64,000 nucleotides of DNA from Lepus europaeus (lineage: Eukaryota; Chordata; Mammalia; Lagomorpha; Leporidae), in NCBI RefSeq assembly GCF_033115175.1, contig NC_084844.1, forward strand, positions 31,095,885 to 31,159,884, written 5' to 3'. The translations under genes and the position numbers were made by a program. Under the pieces are notes generated by a model. That model had not been told where the DNA came from. It did no database searches and saw only the letters and a program-made list of their open reading frames with translations. Shown one piece after another: positions 11,314 through 24,100 of this stretch. The stretch's first letter is position 1; the number at the start of each line of letters is the position of its first letter.

Positions 11314-12074
11314 CCTTGCAAGTTACTTTATAAGCTTTGGAAGCCAGCAGCAGTGTGTTCACCCTCTTGGATTTCTTCATTGACCTAACAGAAGCAAATA
11401 TTCATGGGTCTTCTAATCTGAGAAAACAAAAACATTCAATAGCACAAGTTGAATAGAATAGAACTAAACTGATTTGGATGGGCAATAAAAACATTAAAAT
11501 TGACTGCCACAGAGTTTAGAAATCCCTACTGATAAGTTCTCACTTTCTCTTTACAGACTGTTTTATTTGTGTTGTCTGCTTAATTGTCTCTTAGCAAACT
11601 CTTAATATAGGTAGTAGTATTTTTATAATACTGAGTAAGCAGATTAAACAAATTAAAGAGACTTGCCTGGTTCTTGAAGTGACCAGAACATAGATCTCTT
11701 AAACTCATCTCTATCTTGGCAATCCACACACCGAATTAGCTCTGTATTATGAAAAATTTCCCTGGAGAAAGTGAGAAGTTCTGATTGTTACCCTGGATAC
11801 CACGGGTTTTCTCTAGCATAAGATGTATTTAATTCTCTTCTCATTTGCTTGGTACACAAGAACTTTTATTAGTAAAAACAAATAACCAACTAAAAAACTA
11901 ACTAAAAAAGCAATAAGCATTGATCAGTCACAACAGGTAACCCATGTGTGTTCTCTGTGCAAAGCTAAATGTTTGTGAATATTCATTTATTCATTCGTTT
12001 TTAGTTACATTCTAGGATAGTGTTTTTCTTCTGCTATTTTTAATTTCTTTTTTATTTCTTTTTTCTTTTTTCCT
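11313..12074. other. Unassigned AT-rich intergenic sequence
   Basis: AT-rich sequence between two class 1 C-SINEs. No gene is seen. Confidence 0.45.
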
Positions 12075-12417
12075 TTTTTTTTTTTTTGACAGGCAGAGTT
12101 AGACAGTGAGAGAGAGAGAGAGACAGAGAGAGAGGAAGGTCCTCCTTTCTGTTGGTTCACCCCCCCCAAATAGCCGCTACAGCTGTCACACTGTGGCCAG
12201 CACGCTGCATTGATCCGAAGCCAGGAGCCAGGTGCTTCCTCTTGGTCTCCCATGCAGGTGCAGGGCCCAAGGACTTGGGCCATCCTCCACTGCCTTCGTG
12301 GGCCACAGCAGAGAGCCGGACTGGAAGAGGAGCAACTAGGACAGAATCCGGCGCCCCGCCAGGGACTAGAACCCAGGGTGCTGCCGCCACAGGTGGAGGA
12401 TTAGCCAAGTGAGCCGC
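12075..12417 (-). mobile_element. Class 1 C-SINE, antisense
   Basis: T-run, then 'gacaggcagagttagacagt'; ends with 'ggaggattagccaagtgagc', the reverse complement of the class 1 head. Directly followed by another antisense SINE. Confidence 0.9.
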
Positions 12418-12424
12418 TCTGCTA

Positions 12425-12733
12425 TTTTTTTTAAAGATTTATTTATTTATTTTGAAAGAATTTTATATATGGGGGGGGGGCAGATCTTCCATCTGCTCAT
12501 TCACGCCCCAGTTGAGTACAATGGTGAGCACTGGGCCAGACCAAAACCAGGCCAGAAGTTTCATCCAGGTTTCCCATGCAAGTGTCAGGGGCCCAAACAC
12601 TTGGACCATCTTCTGTTGCTTTTCCCAGGCCATTAGCAGAGAGGTGGATAGGAAGTGGAGCAGCCAGAACATGAACTGGGGTCCATATGGAATGTCCGCA
12701 TCACAGATGGAGGCTTGATCCACTATGCCACCT
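12425..12733 (-). mobile_element. C-SINE, antisense
   Basis: Starts 'ttttttttaaagatttattt' and ends 'gatccactatgccacc'. Contains a G-run of about ten at 12471-12480. Confidence 0.85.
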
Positions 12734-12819
12734 TCGGGTATTTTTAATGCTAGTTGTAGTATACATTTGTTAGAATCGCTTATTTATTTGTTTAGATTAT
12801 GCATATATCAAATGTGCTT

Positions 12820-15060
12820 AGAAATACAGAGAATAACAGAGCATTCATGAAACCCACCACCCAGCAGATACAGTAACATACATCTTATTTATTTCATAAT
12901 CTTTAAAGAGAATTCATGAGAATTCTTCCCAGCTACACTTTAAAATCTAGGGGCAAATGTATGTCCATAATCACTGTAAAGAATCTTGCTCTGTACATCC
13001 TTCTGCAATTTGCTTTCTTCATGAAAGTTTTCAATAATTAACCATGATATATAAGTAGATGTTTTTCCAGTTTCAAAAGCCATGGAATGAATATAACACA
13101 ATTGATTCGTATTCTGCGGTTGTTGCATACTTAGTTTATTTCCAGTTTGTTTGTTTGTTTTCCATGAAAATAATGTGCATTCTTATGCAGTATGATCAAG
13201 TCTCCCAGGTATACTCAGAGGCAGAACTATTGGGGCAGGTAATATTTGTGTCCTCAGATTTGATAGGTTTTGTCAACTTGTTTTTCAAGCTACTCTGTAC
13301 ATTTTAATCAGAACGTTTTCTCAGAGCTTTCATTTCCCCTATATATTCAGCAATACCTAATGTCAGCCTTTAAAGTTTTTGCAAATTTTATGTAAATAAT
13401 TTTTTTTTCTTTTTGCTTTTCTCTAGTTCCTATGGCAATAGAACAACTTTTCATTGATAATTTACCATTTTGGTTTTTCAAAGTACAAATTTTAAATTGT
13501 GTTATTTGGATTTTTCTGATCAATTTCTAGCAGTTTTATATGTATTGTCAACATTGTACCTTTGTTGGCAATCTAGGTGTTGGATTTTGATTTATGTATG
13601 ATGTATACTTCAGTGGGAACACTTGTTGTTGTTGTTTTTTTTAAGTTGCCAACAATAATCCTCTCTTTTATGGCTTGTGTTATTTCATATATTTAAGGTT
13701 TTTTTAAATTCTTAGGTCATAAGCATTTACTCCAATATTATCTGAAAATTTCACCAATTTGCCTTATATGGTTAGTACTTTTAAACATCTATAACTTATA
13801 CTTGTGTATGTTATAACAATCTTATTGTCAAAGTAAGGGTAGCCAATTGTTCCAATACAGTTTTTTCACTTGCCAGCCTCTGTCACATACTATGTCTCAA
13901 TACATGCATGGATCTGTTTCTGAACAGAAATCTTTCTCATTGTTTTACTATTATTGATCCTAATCCTGAATCAACACCATGCCCTTTTCTTTATGGCAAA
14001 TCCTAATGCACAATACAACATGTTTTATCTTTTTTCCCCCTACTTTGAAAAATTTCTTTCCTGCTTTTTGAAATTTCTTGATCCTTGTCCATTCCTAAGA
14101 AATTTAGAATCAGTGCATCAAGTATTTGGAAGACCCTTTATCAATTTTTTAATTAAATCTAGTTGGATTTATAGTTTGAATTGATAGAAATGGTCATATT
14201 TAGAATACTAAATATCTTAATCCATGAGCACAGTATTTGCCAGGGGTCAGTGCAGAATATAAATACTCTCTAGGTATCTAAGCAGAAGGGAGTTTAGTAC
14301 AGGGAATTGTTTGCTAAGCTCCTGGAATGAGTATGTATTTGTTGTCATTATTAGTTAGTTTTCAAATATATTAGATGTGGGAACTGGCTATTTTTAGTTG
14401 TTCACCTGTTTCATGTTACTTACATTGTCATCAAATGATAATACTGATTCTTTTCTATTTGTTGAAAACAGAATTTGTGGCTCTCAAGGTTGTCAATTTT
14501 AATGTTTTATGAGAATTTAAATAATATGTATGTTCTCTTCACCTGATCCCTAATGGTGTGCTATATGTACCCCATGTATAAAGCATAGGAATTATGTGCT
14601 CTGGCCTCTCATATCTTGATCAGTTATTATTTTGCTTGATGAGTCTGTTTCCTAGAAAACAACATTAAACTGTTCCACTGGTTTTTGTCTTACATATTTC
14701 AGATGATGTTGTGAAATGAATACTAATATAAGCATTCAGAATTCCTGAAGAATTGTCCTTTTTATCATTAACTCATAGACATCTATTAGATTTCTCTTGC
14801 CTTGAAGTCTATTCTGTCTGATATTTATAGAGCCACACAGCTTTCTTGTGTATATTTCCATACTTTTACCTTCACATTTCTGCATAATTATGTTTCAGTT
14901 ATATTTTGCAAAAATACACATAGCTGGGTTTTCCCTAAATTTCCATTAATAATATTTTACAATATTATCTAAAAAACAGTGCATATACAAATATCCCCAA
15001 ATGTCCCAGAAATTCCCTTTCATAATTTTTGCCTAATACATGACTCAACTGATAATTTTG
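12820..15060 (-). mobile_element. Old LINE-1, antisense (3' part of ORF2 and 3' UTR)
   Basis: AT-rich sequence that reads in order like the reverse complement of an old mammalian L1. Recognisable stretches include one near 14130-14220 ('gatagaaatggtcatattta') and one near 14795-14850 ('tgccttgaagtctattctgt', 'ctgatatttatagagccaca'). No intact ORF remains. The family is inferred from memory and the ends are approximate. Confidence 0.6.
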
Positions 15061-15183
15061 CATTGAATGTGATTGTTATTCATCTTAGTTTTTAAAACAC
15101 TTTCTTTTATACTGATTTTTAAAAAAATGTTGACTAGTTATCTTGAGAAATTTTCTGCCTTCTGGTTTTGTTCGATGTCTTAT

Positions 15184-15376
15184 GATGAGTTGTAGGTTAA
15201 ACATTTTTGGTAAAAATGTTTAGATGATATTGTAAACCTGTTGCATTGTTTCCTGAAGGCTATATGGTCACTATCTGTGATGATTAGTTACAAGTTAAGC
15301 ATTTCGACAAAAACATTCGCATGATGTTGTGAACTCCTTGCAGGAGGGTTGTAGTGTCAGTTTTACCACTATCGGT
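15184..15376. repeat. Diverged tandem pair, about 95 bp per unit
   Basis: Unit 1 begins gatgagttgtaggttaaac and unit 2 (from 15279) gatgattagttacaagttaa. Both carry a 'catttnnnnnaaaaa' segment, a 'gatgttgtgaac/gatattgtaaac' segment and end 'cactatcnGTGATG'. Confidence 0.65.
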
Positions 15377-15823
15377 GATGCTACCATTCACAGCGAAGGT
15401 GACAACCAACAGACTCTGGGTTATAAAGTTCTACTGTTTTGTCTGTAAGAGATGAGTAGTCCATGTCAACACTTTGAGTTTATGTGAACAGGCTCAGTGT
15501 CAACAAATTTTCATCCGATGATTGCAACTGACTGTAGCACCCATTGATGACCAATGCCTGAATCAATCAATGATTATTTCACTGCAGGTGGAAAAAAAGG
15601 GGTTTTCTAATTTTTGCCTTTCCTACTACCTGAATTATTTTACTTTCTTTTCTTAAGTATTTTCCTCCCTGCCACCAATTATTTCTTTCATCTTTTTTTT
15701 TTTTAGTGTCTCTGTGGACACATGACTATCCTTTTTAATTTAGTGCTTTAGAATCCATTACTGTCACTATTCTTTTTGATATCAAATTTCTCAGAATTTG
15801 GCCAGTGGCAAAGGCAGCAAGCC

Positions 15824-15826
<3 letters not shown>

Positions 15827-15870
<44 letters not shown>
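15827..15870. repeat. Uninterrupted poly(T), 44 bases
   Basis: A pure T tract not joined to a recognisable SINE or L1 body on either side. It could be the minus-strand tail of a very short retroposed piece, or a slipped homopolymer. Confidence 0.95.
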
Positions 15871-15876
<6 letters not shown>

Positions 15877-16139
15877 TGGCATTTTTCCACTAGTCTGTGA
15901 GCATCTCCTTACTCTCAAACACAAAATGTTCTGATAAATCTTATGAGTTTCCAGCCCCAGACCTAGAATCAGCCTTTTAAACAAAAAGGTTTTTGGTAGA
16001 GAATGATACAGAGAAACCATGTTCTAAGTAGTAGGGGTAGACCTCAGAACTATAAGTACATTTTAAACAACAGAGATAACTCCCACCTCCCACAACACAT
16101 GCACACACATATTCATATACATGTATTTTCATCATTTAA

Positions 16140-16620
16140 AACTATATTGGTATTTCATTAATGGAAATATAATAGCTTGCTTCATCAGTTTAACCATTGA
16201 ATGAGTTTGAGGCTAGTACAGGTAAAGCTTCTATAACATTTGTTTGCAAGTCTATATATGAACAGTGCTTTATTTCTCTCTTGAATGAATGTTTAGGAGT
16301 AGAATGACTGGATTGTGTAGTATGGTTCACTTTTAGGAAGTTGTCAAACCATTTTCCAAAGTGTTTATACCATTGACATTCCTACCAGCAATGTATGAGA
16401 GTTCTAGTTATTCTACATCTTTGCCAACACTTGCTTTGATCATTCTGATTTTAGCCCTTCTTACAGGTGCATAGTAGTGCCTCATTGTGATTTACATTTA
16501 TGTTACTCTAATGACTAGGGATTTACCAACGGTTCTTTGGTGAAGTACTATTTAAATCTTTTGCCCATTTTTATTGGGTAGTTTGTTTTATTACTTTGAG
16601 AGTTCATACCCTTGAGTTTT
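16140..16620 (-). mobile_element. Old LINE-1 fragment, antisense
   Basis: Typical reverse-strand L1 3' landmarks in order: 'gaatgactggattgtgtagt', 'cattttccaaagtgtttata', 'cattcctaccagcaatgtat', 'atctttgccaacacttgc', 'gcctcattgtgatttacatt', 'cttttgcccatttttattgg'. Separate from the larger L1 piece upstream. Confidence 0.7.
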
Positions 16621-16751
16621 AAGATGTATAGTTAAACTAAATTAGCAGTAAAATTAATCATACTTATTATCTGCCTCTTAAAGTTCTAACCTTATCTTCC
16701 CCTTTTCTAAGTTTTGCTGTTTAAAATTTTAGTTCAACTTTGCCTTTTTCT

Positions 16752-16799
16752 TAATTTTTATTTATTTCCTTTTTATTTGAAAAGAAGGGGGAGGAGAGG

Positions 16800-16831
<32 letters not shown>

Positions 16832-17093
16832 TGGAGATGTCCCATAGTCCCATATGTTAGCAACAGCCAGGACTGAGGCAGGCCAAAACTAGGTGCCCAG
16901 AACTCAGTTGGGGTTTCCAACTTGGATGGCATGAACCCAAGTACTTAAGGCTTTACCTGCTGCTCCTAGAATGCACATTAGCAGAGAGCTGGAACTGGGA
17001 GCGCTGTAGAGAGTGGACCCCAGGCACTCCAGTATGGGATGCAGACATCTCAAGTGGCATCTCTAGCTGCTGCACCAAACACCTGCGCCACCC
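16752..17093 (-). mobile_element. Old C-SINE, antisense
   Basis: A-rich end, (GA)n tract, 'gcagagagctggaactggga' and a changed head 'gctgcaccaaacacctgcgc'. An older, diverged copy, followed by a short (TTTTA)n run. Confidence 0.75.
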
Positions 17094-17660
17094 CTTTTAT
17101 TTTATTTTATTTTATTTTTTAGATTCTTCTACCCACCTTATCTCCTAAACTTCTCTGTTCCCTTCTTTTGGAACTCCAAGGAGAAGTGTATCCTTCCTGT
17201 CACTTAATTGCTCTTTCATGTTCTCCACACTTTCTGGGAAATTTCCTTATAGACATCTTCTTATGTCCTTGCCTTTCTTGAACTGGGGCAAGGCCACTAT
17301 TTATCTCTGTTTTAAGTTGTTAATTGTAATGACAATATTTTCCAATTGTTGAAACACTAGTTGGTTCTTTTTCAAATTTGTTCATCTTTTCTTTAATGTT
17401 CTGTTCTTTTATTTTCTGGAACTTTTTTATTTAATTATATTTTTATATTTATTTCAACTATATATTAAAGAATCACTTTCATATTGGTCTGCTATTTGTA
17501 GTTCTTTGGTTTTGGCTGTCTTACTATTTTGCTTGTATATCTGCTTGTGCTCTTCTGGAGAACTGTTTCCTTGGGTGTTTGTAACTCATTTTTTCCTTGT
17601 CCATGTATGTACTGTCTTCTCTATAGTTATTCCAGGTTTCCTCATTGTGAATATGTCCCT
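17094..17660. other. Unassigned AT-rich intergenic sequence
   Basis: It starts with (TTTTA)n at 17094-17120. The remainder could be further L1-derived sequence but is not assigned. Confidence 0.4.
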
Positions 17661-17667
17661 GTTTGCT

Positions 17668-17975
17668 TTTTTTAAGATTCATTTATTTACTTGAAAGGCA
17701 GAGTAGAGAGAGTCTTCCATCTGCTGGCTCACTCCCCAGATGGCCGCAAAGGTCGGAGCTGCGCCAATCAGAAGTCAGGAGCCACAAGCTTCTTCCAGGT
17801 CTCCCATGCGGGTACAGGGGCCCAAGGACTTGGGCCATCTTCTACTGCTTTCCCAGGCTATAGCAGAGAGCTGGATGGGAAGTGAAGCAGCTGGATCTCA
17901 ATCTTGTGCCTATTTGAGATGCCAGTACTGCAGGTGGCGGCTTTACCCGCTATGCTATGCCACAGCGCCAGCCCC
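17668..17975 (-). mobile_element. C-SINE, antisense
   Basis: 'taagattcatttatttactt' tail side, 'catctgctggctcactcccc', and head 'ctatgccacagcgccagccc'. Confidence 0.88.
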
Positions 17976-20879
17976 ATGTCCCTGGTTTTGATTTTTGCAA
18001 GATCCCAGGGATTTCAATGGTCATAAACCAAATTTTATATTATCTATCTTGTGGCTCCCATACAGTGCAGGTGATATAACTCTGAATCCCATCTGTGGCA
18101 TAGGCTTAGGGTTTGGTTTCTCTCAGTACCTTTGTATTTCTTCTCACCAAAACCTCCAGGAAGAACACGAGCTTCCTTAAGGGTCCCATAGTCTAGAGGA
18201 TGGGAATTTTCTGGTTTTTTTGAATGGCTCAGGAAATCCTTAGAGGATCCAGACTTTATGGAGGGTCTTTGGTCCAAATCTGCCTTCTGAATCAGTTTAG
18301 AGATAGATGCTAAAGTCAGGGGTGAATTGGCATCTCACCTTTAATACAGTAAAGCCATTGCGAGAACAGGGCTTGAGTCTTTGGCAACACGAGAATCGCA
18401 ACATTTTGCCTACCTAGATTCTAGCAGCAGATGCCACTCCCTTGAGTCTCCTGTGTAACCGAAGACAAATGAGGATGCCTGTTTTCTACAAGCAGTCAAG
18501 AGCCAAAAAGGAGCCAGAGGGGTTGCTCCGCACATGCCCATAGTCCTGTCCCCTAAACTCAGCAACCATGTAAAGCAGCTCTTCTGAGAAGGAGTTCAGT
18601 CATCTGGCGAGGCCAAAGCACGTCTCTAGTGGAAACTTCTCCCCAGAGCAACAGGGGCAGGAGGTGAGGTGGAGGGGTGAGGGGCGCTTCTGTCACTGAC
18701 TTTCACTCTCCTCTGTCTCAGATCTGGTGCACCCTTTCTTCATGTCCAACTAATCAGCAGTTCTATGTTTGAGGTCAAGAGTTTCCACTGACACAAATCC
18801 AGAAGTTCCTCCAGAGAGATCTTCTAACAAAGGAAACAGATGCCCAAGAAAGGCTTTTAAACCTTTCATAAGCCCTTTCTAGATCTTTGAGACTACACAA
18901 AATAAAACTATTTTCTGACATCATTTTATCTTTCACTAATTGTTACAGAATAAGCATGAGTGTAAATCAGCATATCTAAAGGCATTTGGATAGTGTTTTT
19001 TCCTCTTGAGTTCTATGAGTAATATATATATTTTTTTCAGGATCATCCTATCCCTTTTAATTCTATCCTTCATTATTTGCTTACACTGGTCTTATTTGTG
19101 AAATCTCTTCGACACATACCCTATCTTTTTGATTAGTTGTGTATTTATACTTATCACTTTACCAAGTGAGCTGGCATTGGTACCTGCCTCCTTGGTAAGA
19201 TTGATTTGAAATCCCCTGGCATATTTCTAGTTCCACCATTGGAGGTAAGTCCGAGTGAGCATGTGCCGACCTATATATCTCCTCCCTCTCTTATTCACTC
19301 CTATGTTTAACATAGATCACTTTTCTGTTAATTTTAAACGCCTAAGAATGATTGTGCATTGATTACAGAGTTCAACCAGTGGTCTTATGTAGAACAAACA
19401 GAGCAACAACAACAACAAAAATACTAAAAGGAATAAAATAGTAAGTTGTTCCTCAACAGTCTAGACAAGGGCTGATCCTGTCATTGTCTCTCATGGTGTC
19501 CATTTCACTTCAATGGGTATCATTTTAGATGCTCGTTTAGTTGCCATCGATCAGGGAGAACATATGATATTCACAATATATTTTTAAAAGATGCATGATA
19601 ATTAGAATTTCAGTTTTACCTACATATCTTATGTCTTGTATTATGCCATTTATGCTCTCATGTATGTCTTCATTAATCTTGCTACATAGTGAAAACAGTA
19701 CCGCTTGCTTACAGCACACCTTGATAATGGATTACTTAAAGACAGGCGAAAATACTTCATAGTCAATAGTTTTTTATGCCATTGTTTTTTTAAAGCAATG
19801 AAGAACTTTATTTTAAAGAGACAAGGCATTATAAAAATAGTAGGAATGTATGTTTCTAATATTTCCTTCTTTCACTCCCATAACACAACACAGAACCAGA
19901 ACTGAATTGAATAAAGCAGTAACTTATCTCTGCTCTATCTAAGCAACTTGCCAAATTTAATCTTGTTTCCCTTCTTGGCATCAATACAGAATTTGCCATC
20001 AACTTTATCTGAAGTATCTAAGGAGAAATAGCTCAATGTCATAATGTAAATAAAGCGAACATTTTTATGGAACATTTACTTTGATAGGCACAGTGCAAAC
20101 ATATGCTTTGTCCAATCACCTTCTCAACTGTAACTGGTAGCATTATTTTTGACCCATTTTACAGATTAGGAATCATGGGTTTCCAGAGTTTATTGGCACC
20201 CGCTGGTTGTTACATCATTTAGATGTTGAAACTACCTACTTTATTCAGGGTCAGGTATAGTCTGCTAGTGGGAAATAGAGTGACACCCAAGGGACTTCAA
20301 AGGAACAGAGGGATCTTTGATTTGCATAAAGCTTTGATCTACACAGACATCTAAATCATGCAAGCAGCAGAAATCCTATGTGGGTAGCAGGACACCTGCC
20401 AGGTCATTGCCTGCCCTCCAGGGTGGGAAATAACTTTATAGATCCGTTATGCAATAAATTTCTTAACCGTTTCTGTGCCATGGGCCCCCTCTGGCTTTTT
20501 GGTGAATTCCCTGGACCCCTTCTTTGAATACGGTTTTTAAATGCACGAATGAAAGAACAGAAGTTACATTGACATACGGTCCTAACACCTGACTCCTGAG
20601 ATTGTCAAGTATTTCTGAATTATCCATCCCTCCCTTCTCCTTTCTTCAGAGAGGTGAAGACCCCCCATGAAGGTTTGGGGGAGGTGGGAGAGGGAGGAGA
20701 ATGGGGGGGGGGGATGCTGATAAGGTGATATCAGTGTCTTCCTCTTCTTTTTCCCATTCCCTGTAGAAGTCTCCCCACTTTCCAACCTCTCTATTTTTCC
20801 CCGAATCAAGTCCTGTTTCTCTAGTTACATATCTTTTTTCCACCTCCTGTCCTGCGTTCAGCTCTGCCCACTTTAAGGC
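17976..20879. other. Unassigned intergenic sequence upstream of PCTP
   Basis: This is the longest stretch before PCTP without a young SINE. No conserved coding exon is recognised. A G-run at about 20703-20713 and purine-rich sequence precede the promoter. Distal PCTP control elements could lie here, but the sequence alone does not show them. Confidence 0.45.
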
Positions 20880-21041
20880 CCACCCATGGCCCCGCCCCCG
20901 ACCACTGTCCTACTACGTAAGTCCCACCTTCACTCTTGTTCCCTGCCAATCACATGGGGACCTCCCTATCGCCCCGCCCCCGAGCCCACACCAAGCCTGT
21001 CGCCGCCGCAGTCCAAGCGGAACAGCCCAGGCTGCGGCAGG
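20880..21041 (+). promoter_or_regulatory. PCTP: PCTP promoter and 5' UTR (GC-rich, TATA-less)
   Basis: This CpG-rich stretch lies directly before the PCTP start codon. GC boxes of the CCCGCCCC type are visible at 20891-20900 and 20972-20982. A forward CCAAT box sits at 20946-20950 and a palindromic TACGTA at 20913-20918. No TATA box is placed for the gene, so initiation is probably dispersed, roughly between 20985 and 21030. The CpG-rich character continues through exon 1 to about 21340 and drops off on both sides. The exact start site is inferred, not seen. Confidence 0.7.
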
Positions 21042-21182
21042 ATGAAGCCGGCGGCGAGTGGCTTCACAGAGGAGCAATTCCGGGAGGCCTGCGCCGAGCT
21101 TCAGCAGCCGGCGCTGGCGGGGGCCGACTGGCAGCTGCTGGTGGAGACCTTGGGCATCAGCATCTACCGGCTGTTGGACCAG
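21042..21182 (+). CDS. PCTP: PCTP coding exon 1 (residues 1-47)
   Basis: The exon runs from the ATG to ...YRLLDQ and ends at CAG|GTAGCG, in phase 0. It covers the N-terminal helix and first strand of the START domain, including the stretch ACAELQQPALAGADW. It lies in the CpG-rich promoter region. A longer in-frame start exists at 20886 but lies upstream of the GC and CCAAT boxes. Confidence 0.96.
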
Positions 21183-24100
21183 GTAGCGGCTGGCCCGCTG
21201 GAGGACCGCAGGGGCTGGTGCGCCGGGGCCAGACTCCTCGCCGAGCATGCGGGGCTGTAGCTGCCTAGCCGGGCCCTCTCCAGCGCAGGGAGGAGCTCCG
21301 CCTGGGCCCCTGCCCCAGAGAGTGCAGTGACTTTGCCTCGGGACGATCCTAGGAAGCTGCGAGGTCATGGGGTTCGGTGTCAGGTCAAGCCCGGCTGGGG
21401 AAGCAATTAGAAGCTGATGACAGGGTTAAAACGCGTGTGGGCTGAATCCTAGGCCGTGCACAAGCCTGCAAGGGACGTAGATCCCCTCCCTCTAATGGGC
21501 ACCAGCGGTGTATGCGGGCGGGGGAGGTGTATGCGGGCGGGGGAGGGACGGTATCCTAGGGCCTGGAGACAGGTGGGAAAGAACTTTCCCTGCGCTGGAT
21601 ATGCAGAGTAGCTGGGGGCGGGGTGGGAACAATGGGGGGCTGGGGGGAGGGGAGGGGGTGTTGCCGAGAAAGGACCTTATGTAACCTTCAGTCATTTTAG
21701 TACTTCCTTTCGCTTTGACCCCTTCCTTCTAAGTTGCTCTTAATAACTTGGGTCTGAAAGTTCAGGCAGAAAGAGTAAGTCAAGGTGTAGGAGGAAAGGA
21801 GTTGGCTGTGAAGCAAGCCCCCCTCCCAGCGGGCTTGGCCTGTGGAGCCCAGTAGGCGTGCAGGTAGGCAGTGTTGCCCCAGGCTTGTCGCGGGAGGCTG
21901 GTCATTCAGAAGCGGGTTAGCAGTCAGCCACAGGTAATGAGAGTGAAACAAAGTTTCCTGGCATAGAGCCGGATTGTTGTAGTGTTCCAACAGGGAGAAC
22001 CCCTAAGATTCACCTGTTTCAACCTCAGGTTTCCTTGATGGAAGAAAAATGCCTAGGGGGAAAGTGGCTATCGGAAGGGGCACCGCAGAAGTGGTAGCAG
22101 AGGGAGGATTGGAGAACTCGTGATCTTATGGGTCGTGTTGTCCGCGTGGTTGCTTTTTAAAGCAATTGCATTTTGGTTTTCATCAAGTGCCGTATGTTTA
22201 TATTTTCAAACAGAAGGTGTGCATTTTCGATAGTTAAAATTTGTTCGTTTGTTGCACAGGAAGGAAAACCCTGCCTCGTGTTGTTAGGAGGTTCACATCC
22301 AGTTTCTGAGATGTGTGTGCAAGTCTTTCAGAGTTGCCTCCAACTCTGCAGGACCCAGGACAGCCACCCACCAGGAAGCATTATCCACCCCCAGATTACA
22401 ATCTCGCTGAGGTTGAGCAATGCAGCTCTAAGTCAATGCGGGTGTTGGGGCTCATGAAGAAATGCATTCATATTTGCTTTGAAGATCATCCACTCACCCC
22501 CCCCACCCCCCCCACCCCCCGCCGCCAGTTACAGGGACAGTGGGGCCTGCTAATTTGAATTCTTATGAATTAATAGGTCAGGCCTTTCTGACAGAGCAGA
22601 GCGGATACTGGATGTTGGGGGAGCTGTTATATTTGTTTTATTTGCCTTGTACAAAGGTGTTATGTTTTGGTAGGCACTGTTGATCTGATTCACAATATGA
22701 AAACTACACTAGGTCCCTGCCATTTCAGGGACATTCATCTCCTAATAATAATTACCATTTTGGTGGTGCACTTGTTTGTATTTTCACCTAAAATTTCTGG
22801 GAATGTGAGGAACTTCCAGGATTTTTCCTAATTATTCTCAAATGCGTCCAGAGGAACGTGTGTCTCCAGACTGGCCTTGTGGAAACACAAGTATGACAGT
22901 CACTCACTCAACATACCCTGGATGTCTGCTGTGTAGCAGGATCTTTGGATGTAACAAGATGAACAAGAAGCTAACAGTCCAGAACAGGCAGAGGTGATTT
23001 CTCAGTGTAACTTTGACACCTTGGTTCTGCAAATGGACATGCTATCTTCTCTCTGTCTCTTCCATTTTTCTTATCAGCCGCACCAAGGCATTGGCTGAGT
23101 TTTGTGGATTCAGCTGCTCAGATGTATCTGACACCTGGCCCATGTCCTTCCCTTTCCTTTACCTTTGCTGCTTTGGGCTCTCAGCACCTGTCACCTAGAA
23201 TTGCAGTGATTGCTTAGCCAGTTTCTTGGCCTTTCCCTTCTCTCCTCCCCTCTCTCCTACACATCACAGCTCAATCAAGCATCTGGAAGAGAGCCTATGA
23301 TATTATCACTGTCACCTCAATGGCCTATTAATTGAAGAATTAATAATAAGAAGCATAGAATTAACTAGCACTTATTGGATACTTTTTTATAATCCAAATT
23401 TGCAGATATTTAAAAAACATTTATTTATTTATTTTCATCCATATGTGAGAGAGAGACATGCGTCTTCCATTTGTGTTCACTCCCCAATGCCTGCAATAGT
23501 CAGACCTAGGCTAGGCTGGAGTTGGGAGCCTGTAAGTCAGTTAGTATCTCCCACATGGGTGGCTGGGGCCCAAGCACTTGGACCATTATCTGCTGCCTCC
23601 CAGGATGCATGAGTAAGAAGCTGGATTGGAAGTGGAGTAGCTGGGACTTGAACCAGGCACTCTGATACAGGATGTGCATGAGCCAAGCAGGAGCTTATCC
23701 TGTTGGGCTGCAACACTTGCCCTCATGTTTTGCAGTTACTAAGTTACTATCCTCACATCAAGCCTCTGATAAATAACTATGATTACCATCTTTTTACTTG
23801 TATGGAAGCAAATGAAAGGAAAGATTAAGTTCATTTAAATTAACTACTCCACATAAAACCATACATGGAGAGTCTGAAGTGGGTCCAGTGCAATGCTATG
23901 GGTCTCAGGTGCAGTGTGCCCCTGAAGGTTCTAGTGTCTTAGTCAAAAAGGTATAAGCATTGAGGGCTCTGACTGCGCTTTCCTTGTCACTGTGCAGCAC
24001 CAAAGTGGCAGCTGATTATTCCACACGTTGCCTCCCACATTCGGCATCAGCAGTGGATCTGAGCTGGGGCTCTTATTCAACAGGTCATGAAAGGAAGATG

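Noticed and set aside
20913-21368. 151-codon minus strand frame opposite PCTP exon 1
   Set aside because: A shadow of the CpG-rich promoter and exon 1; no domain.
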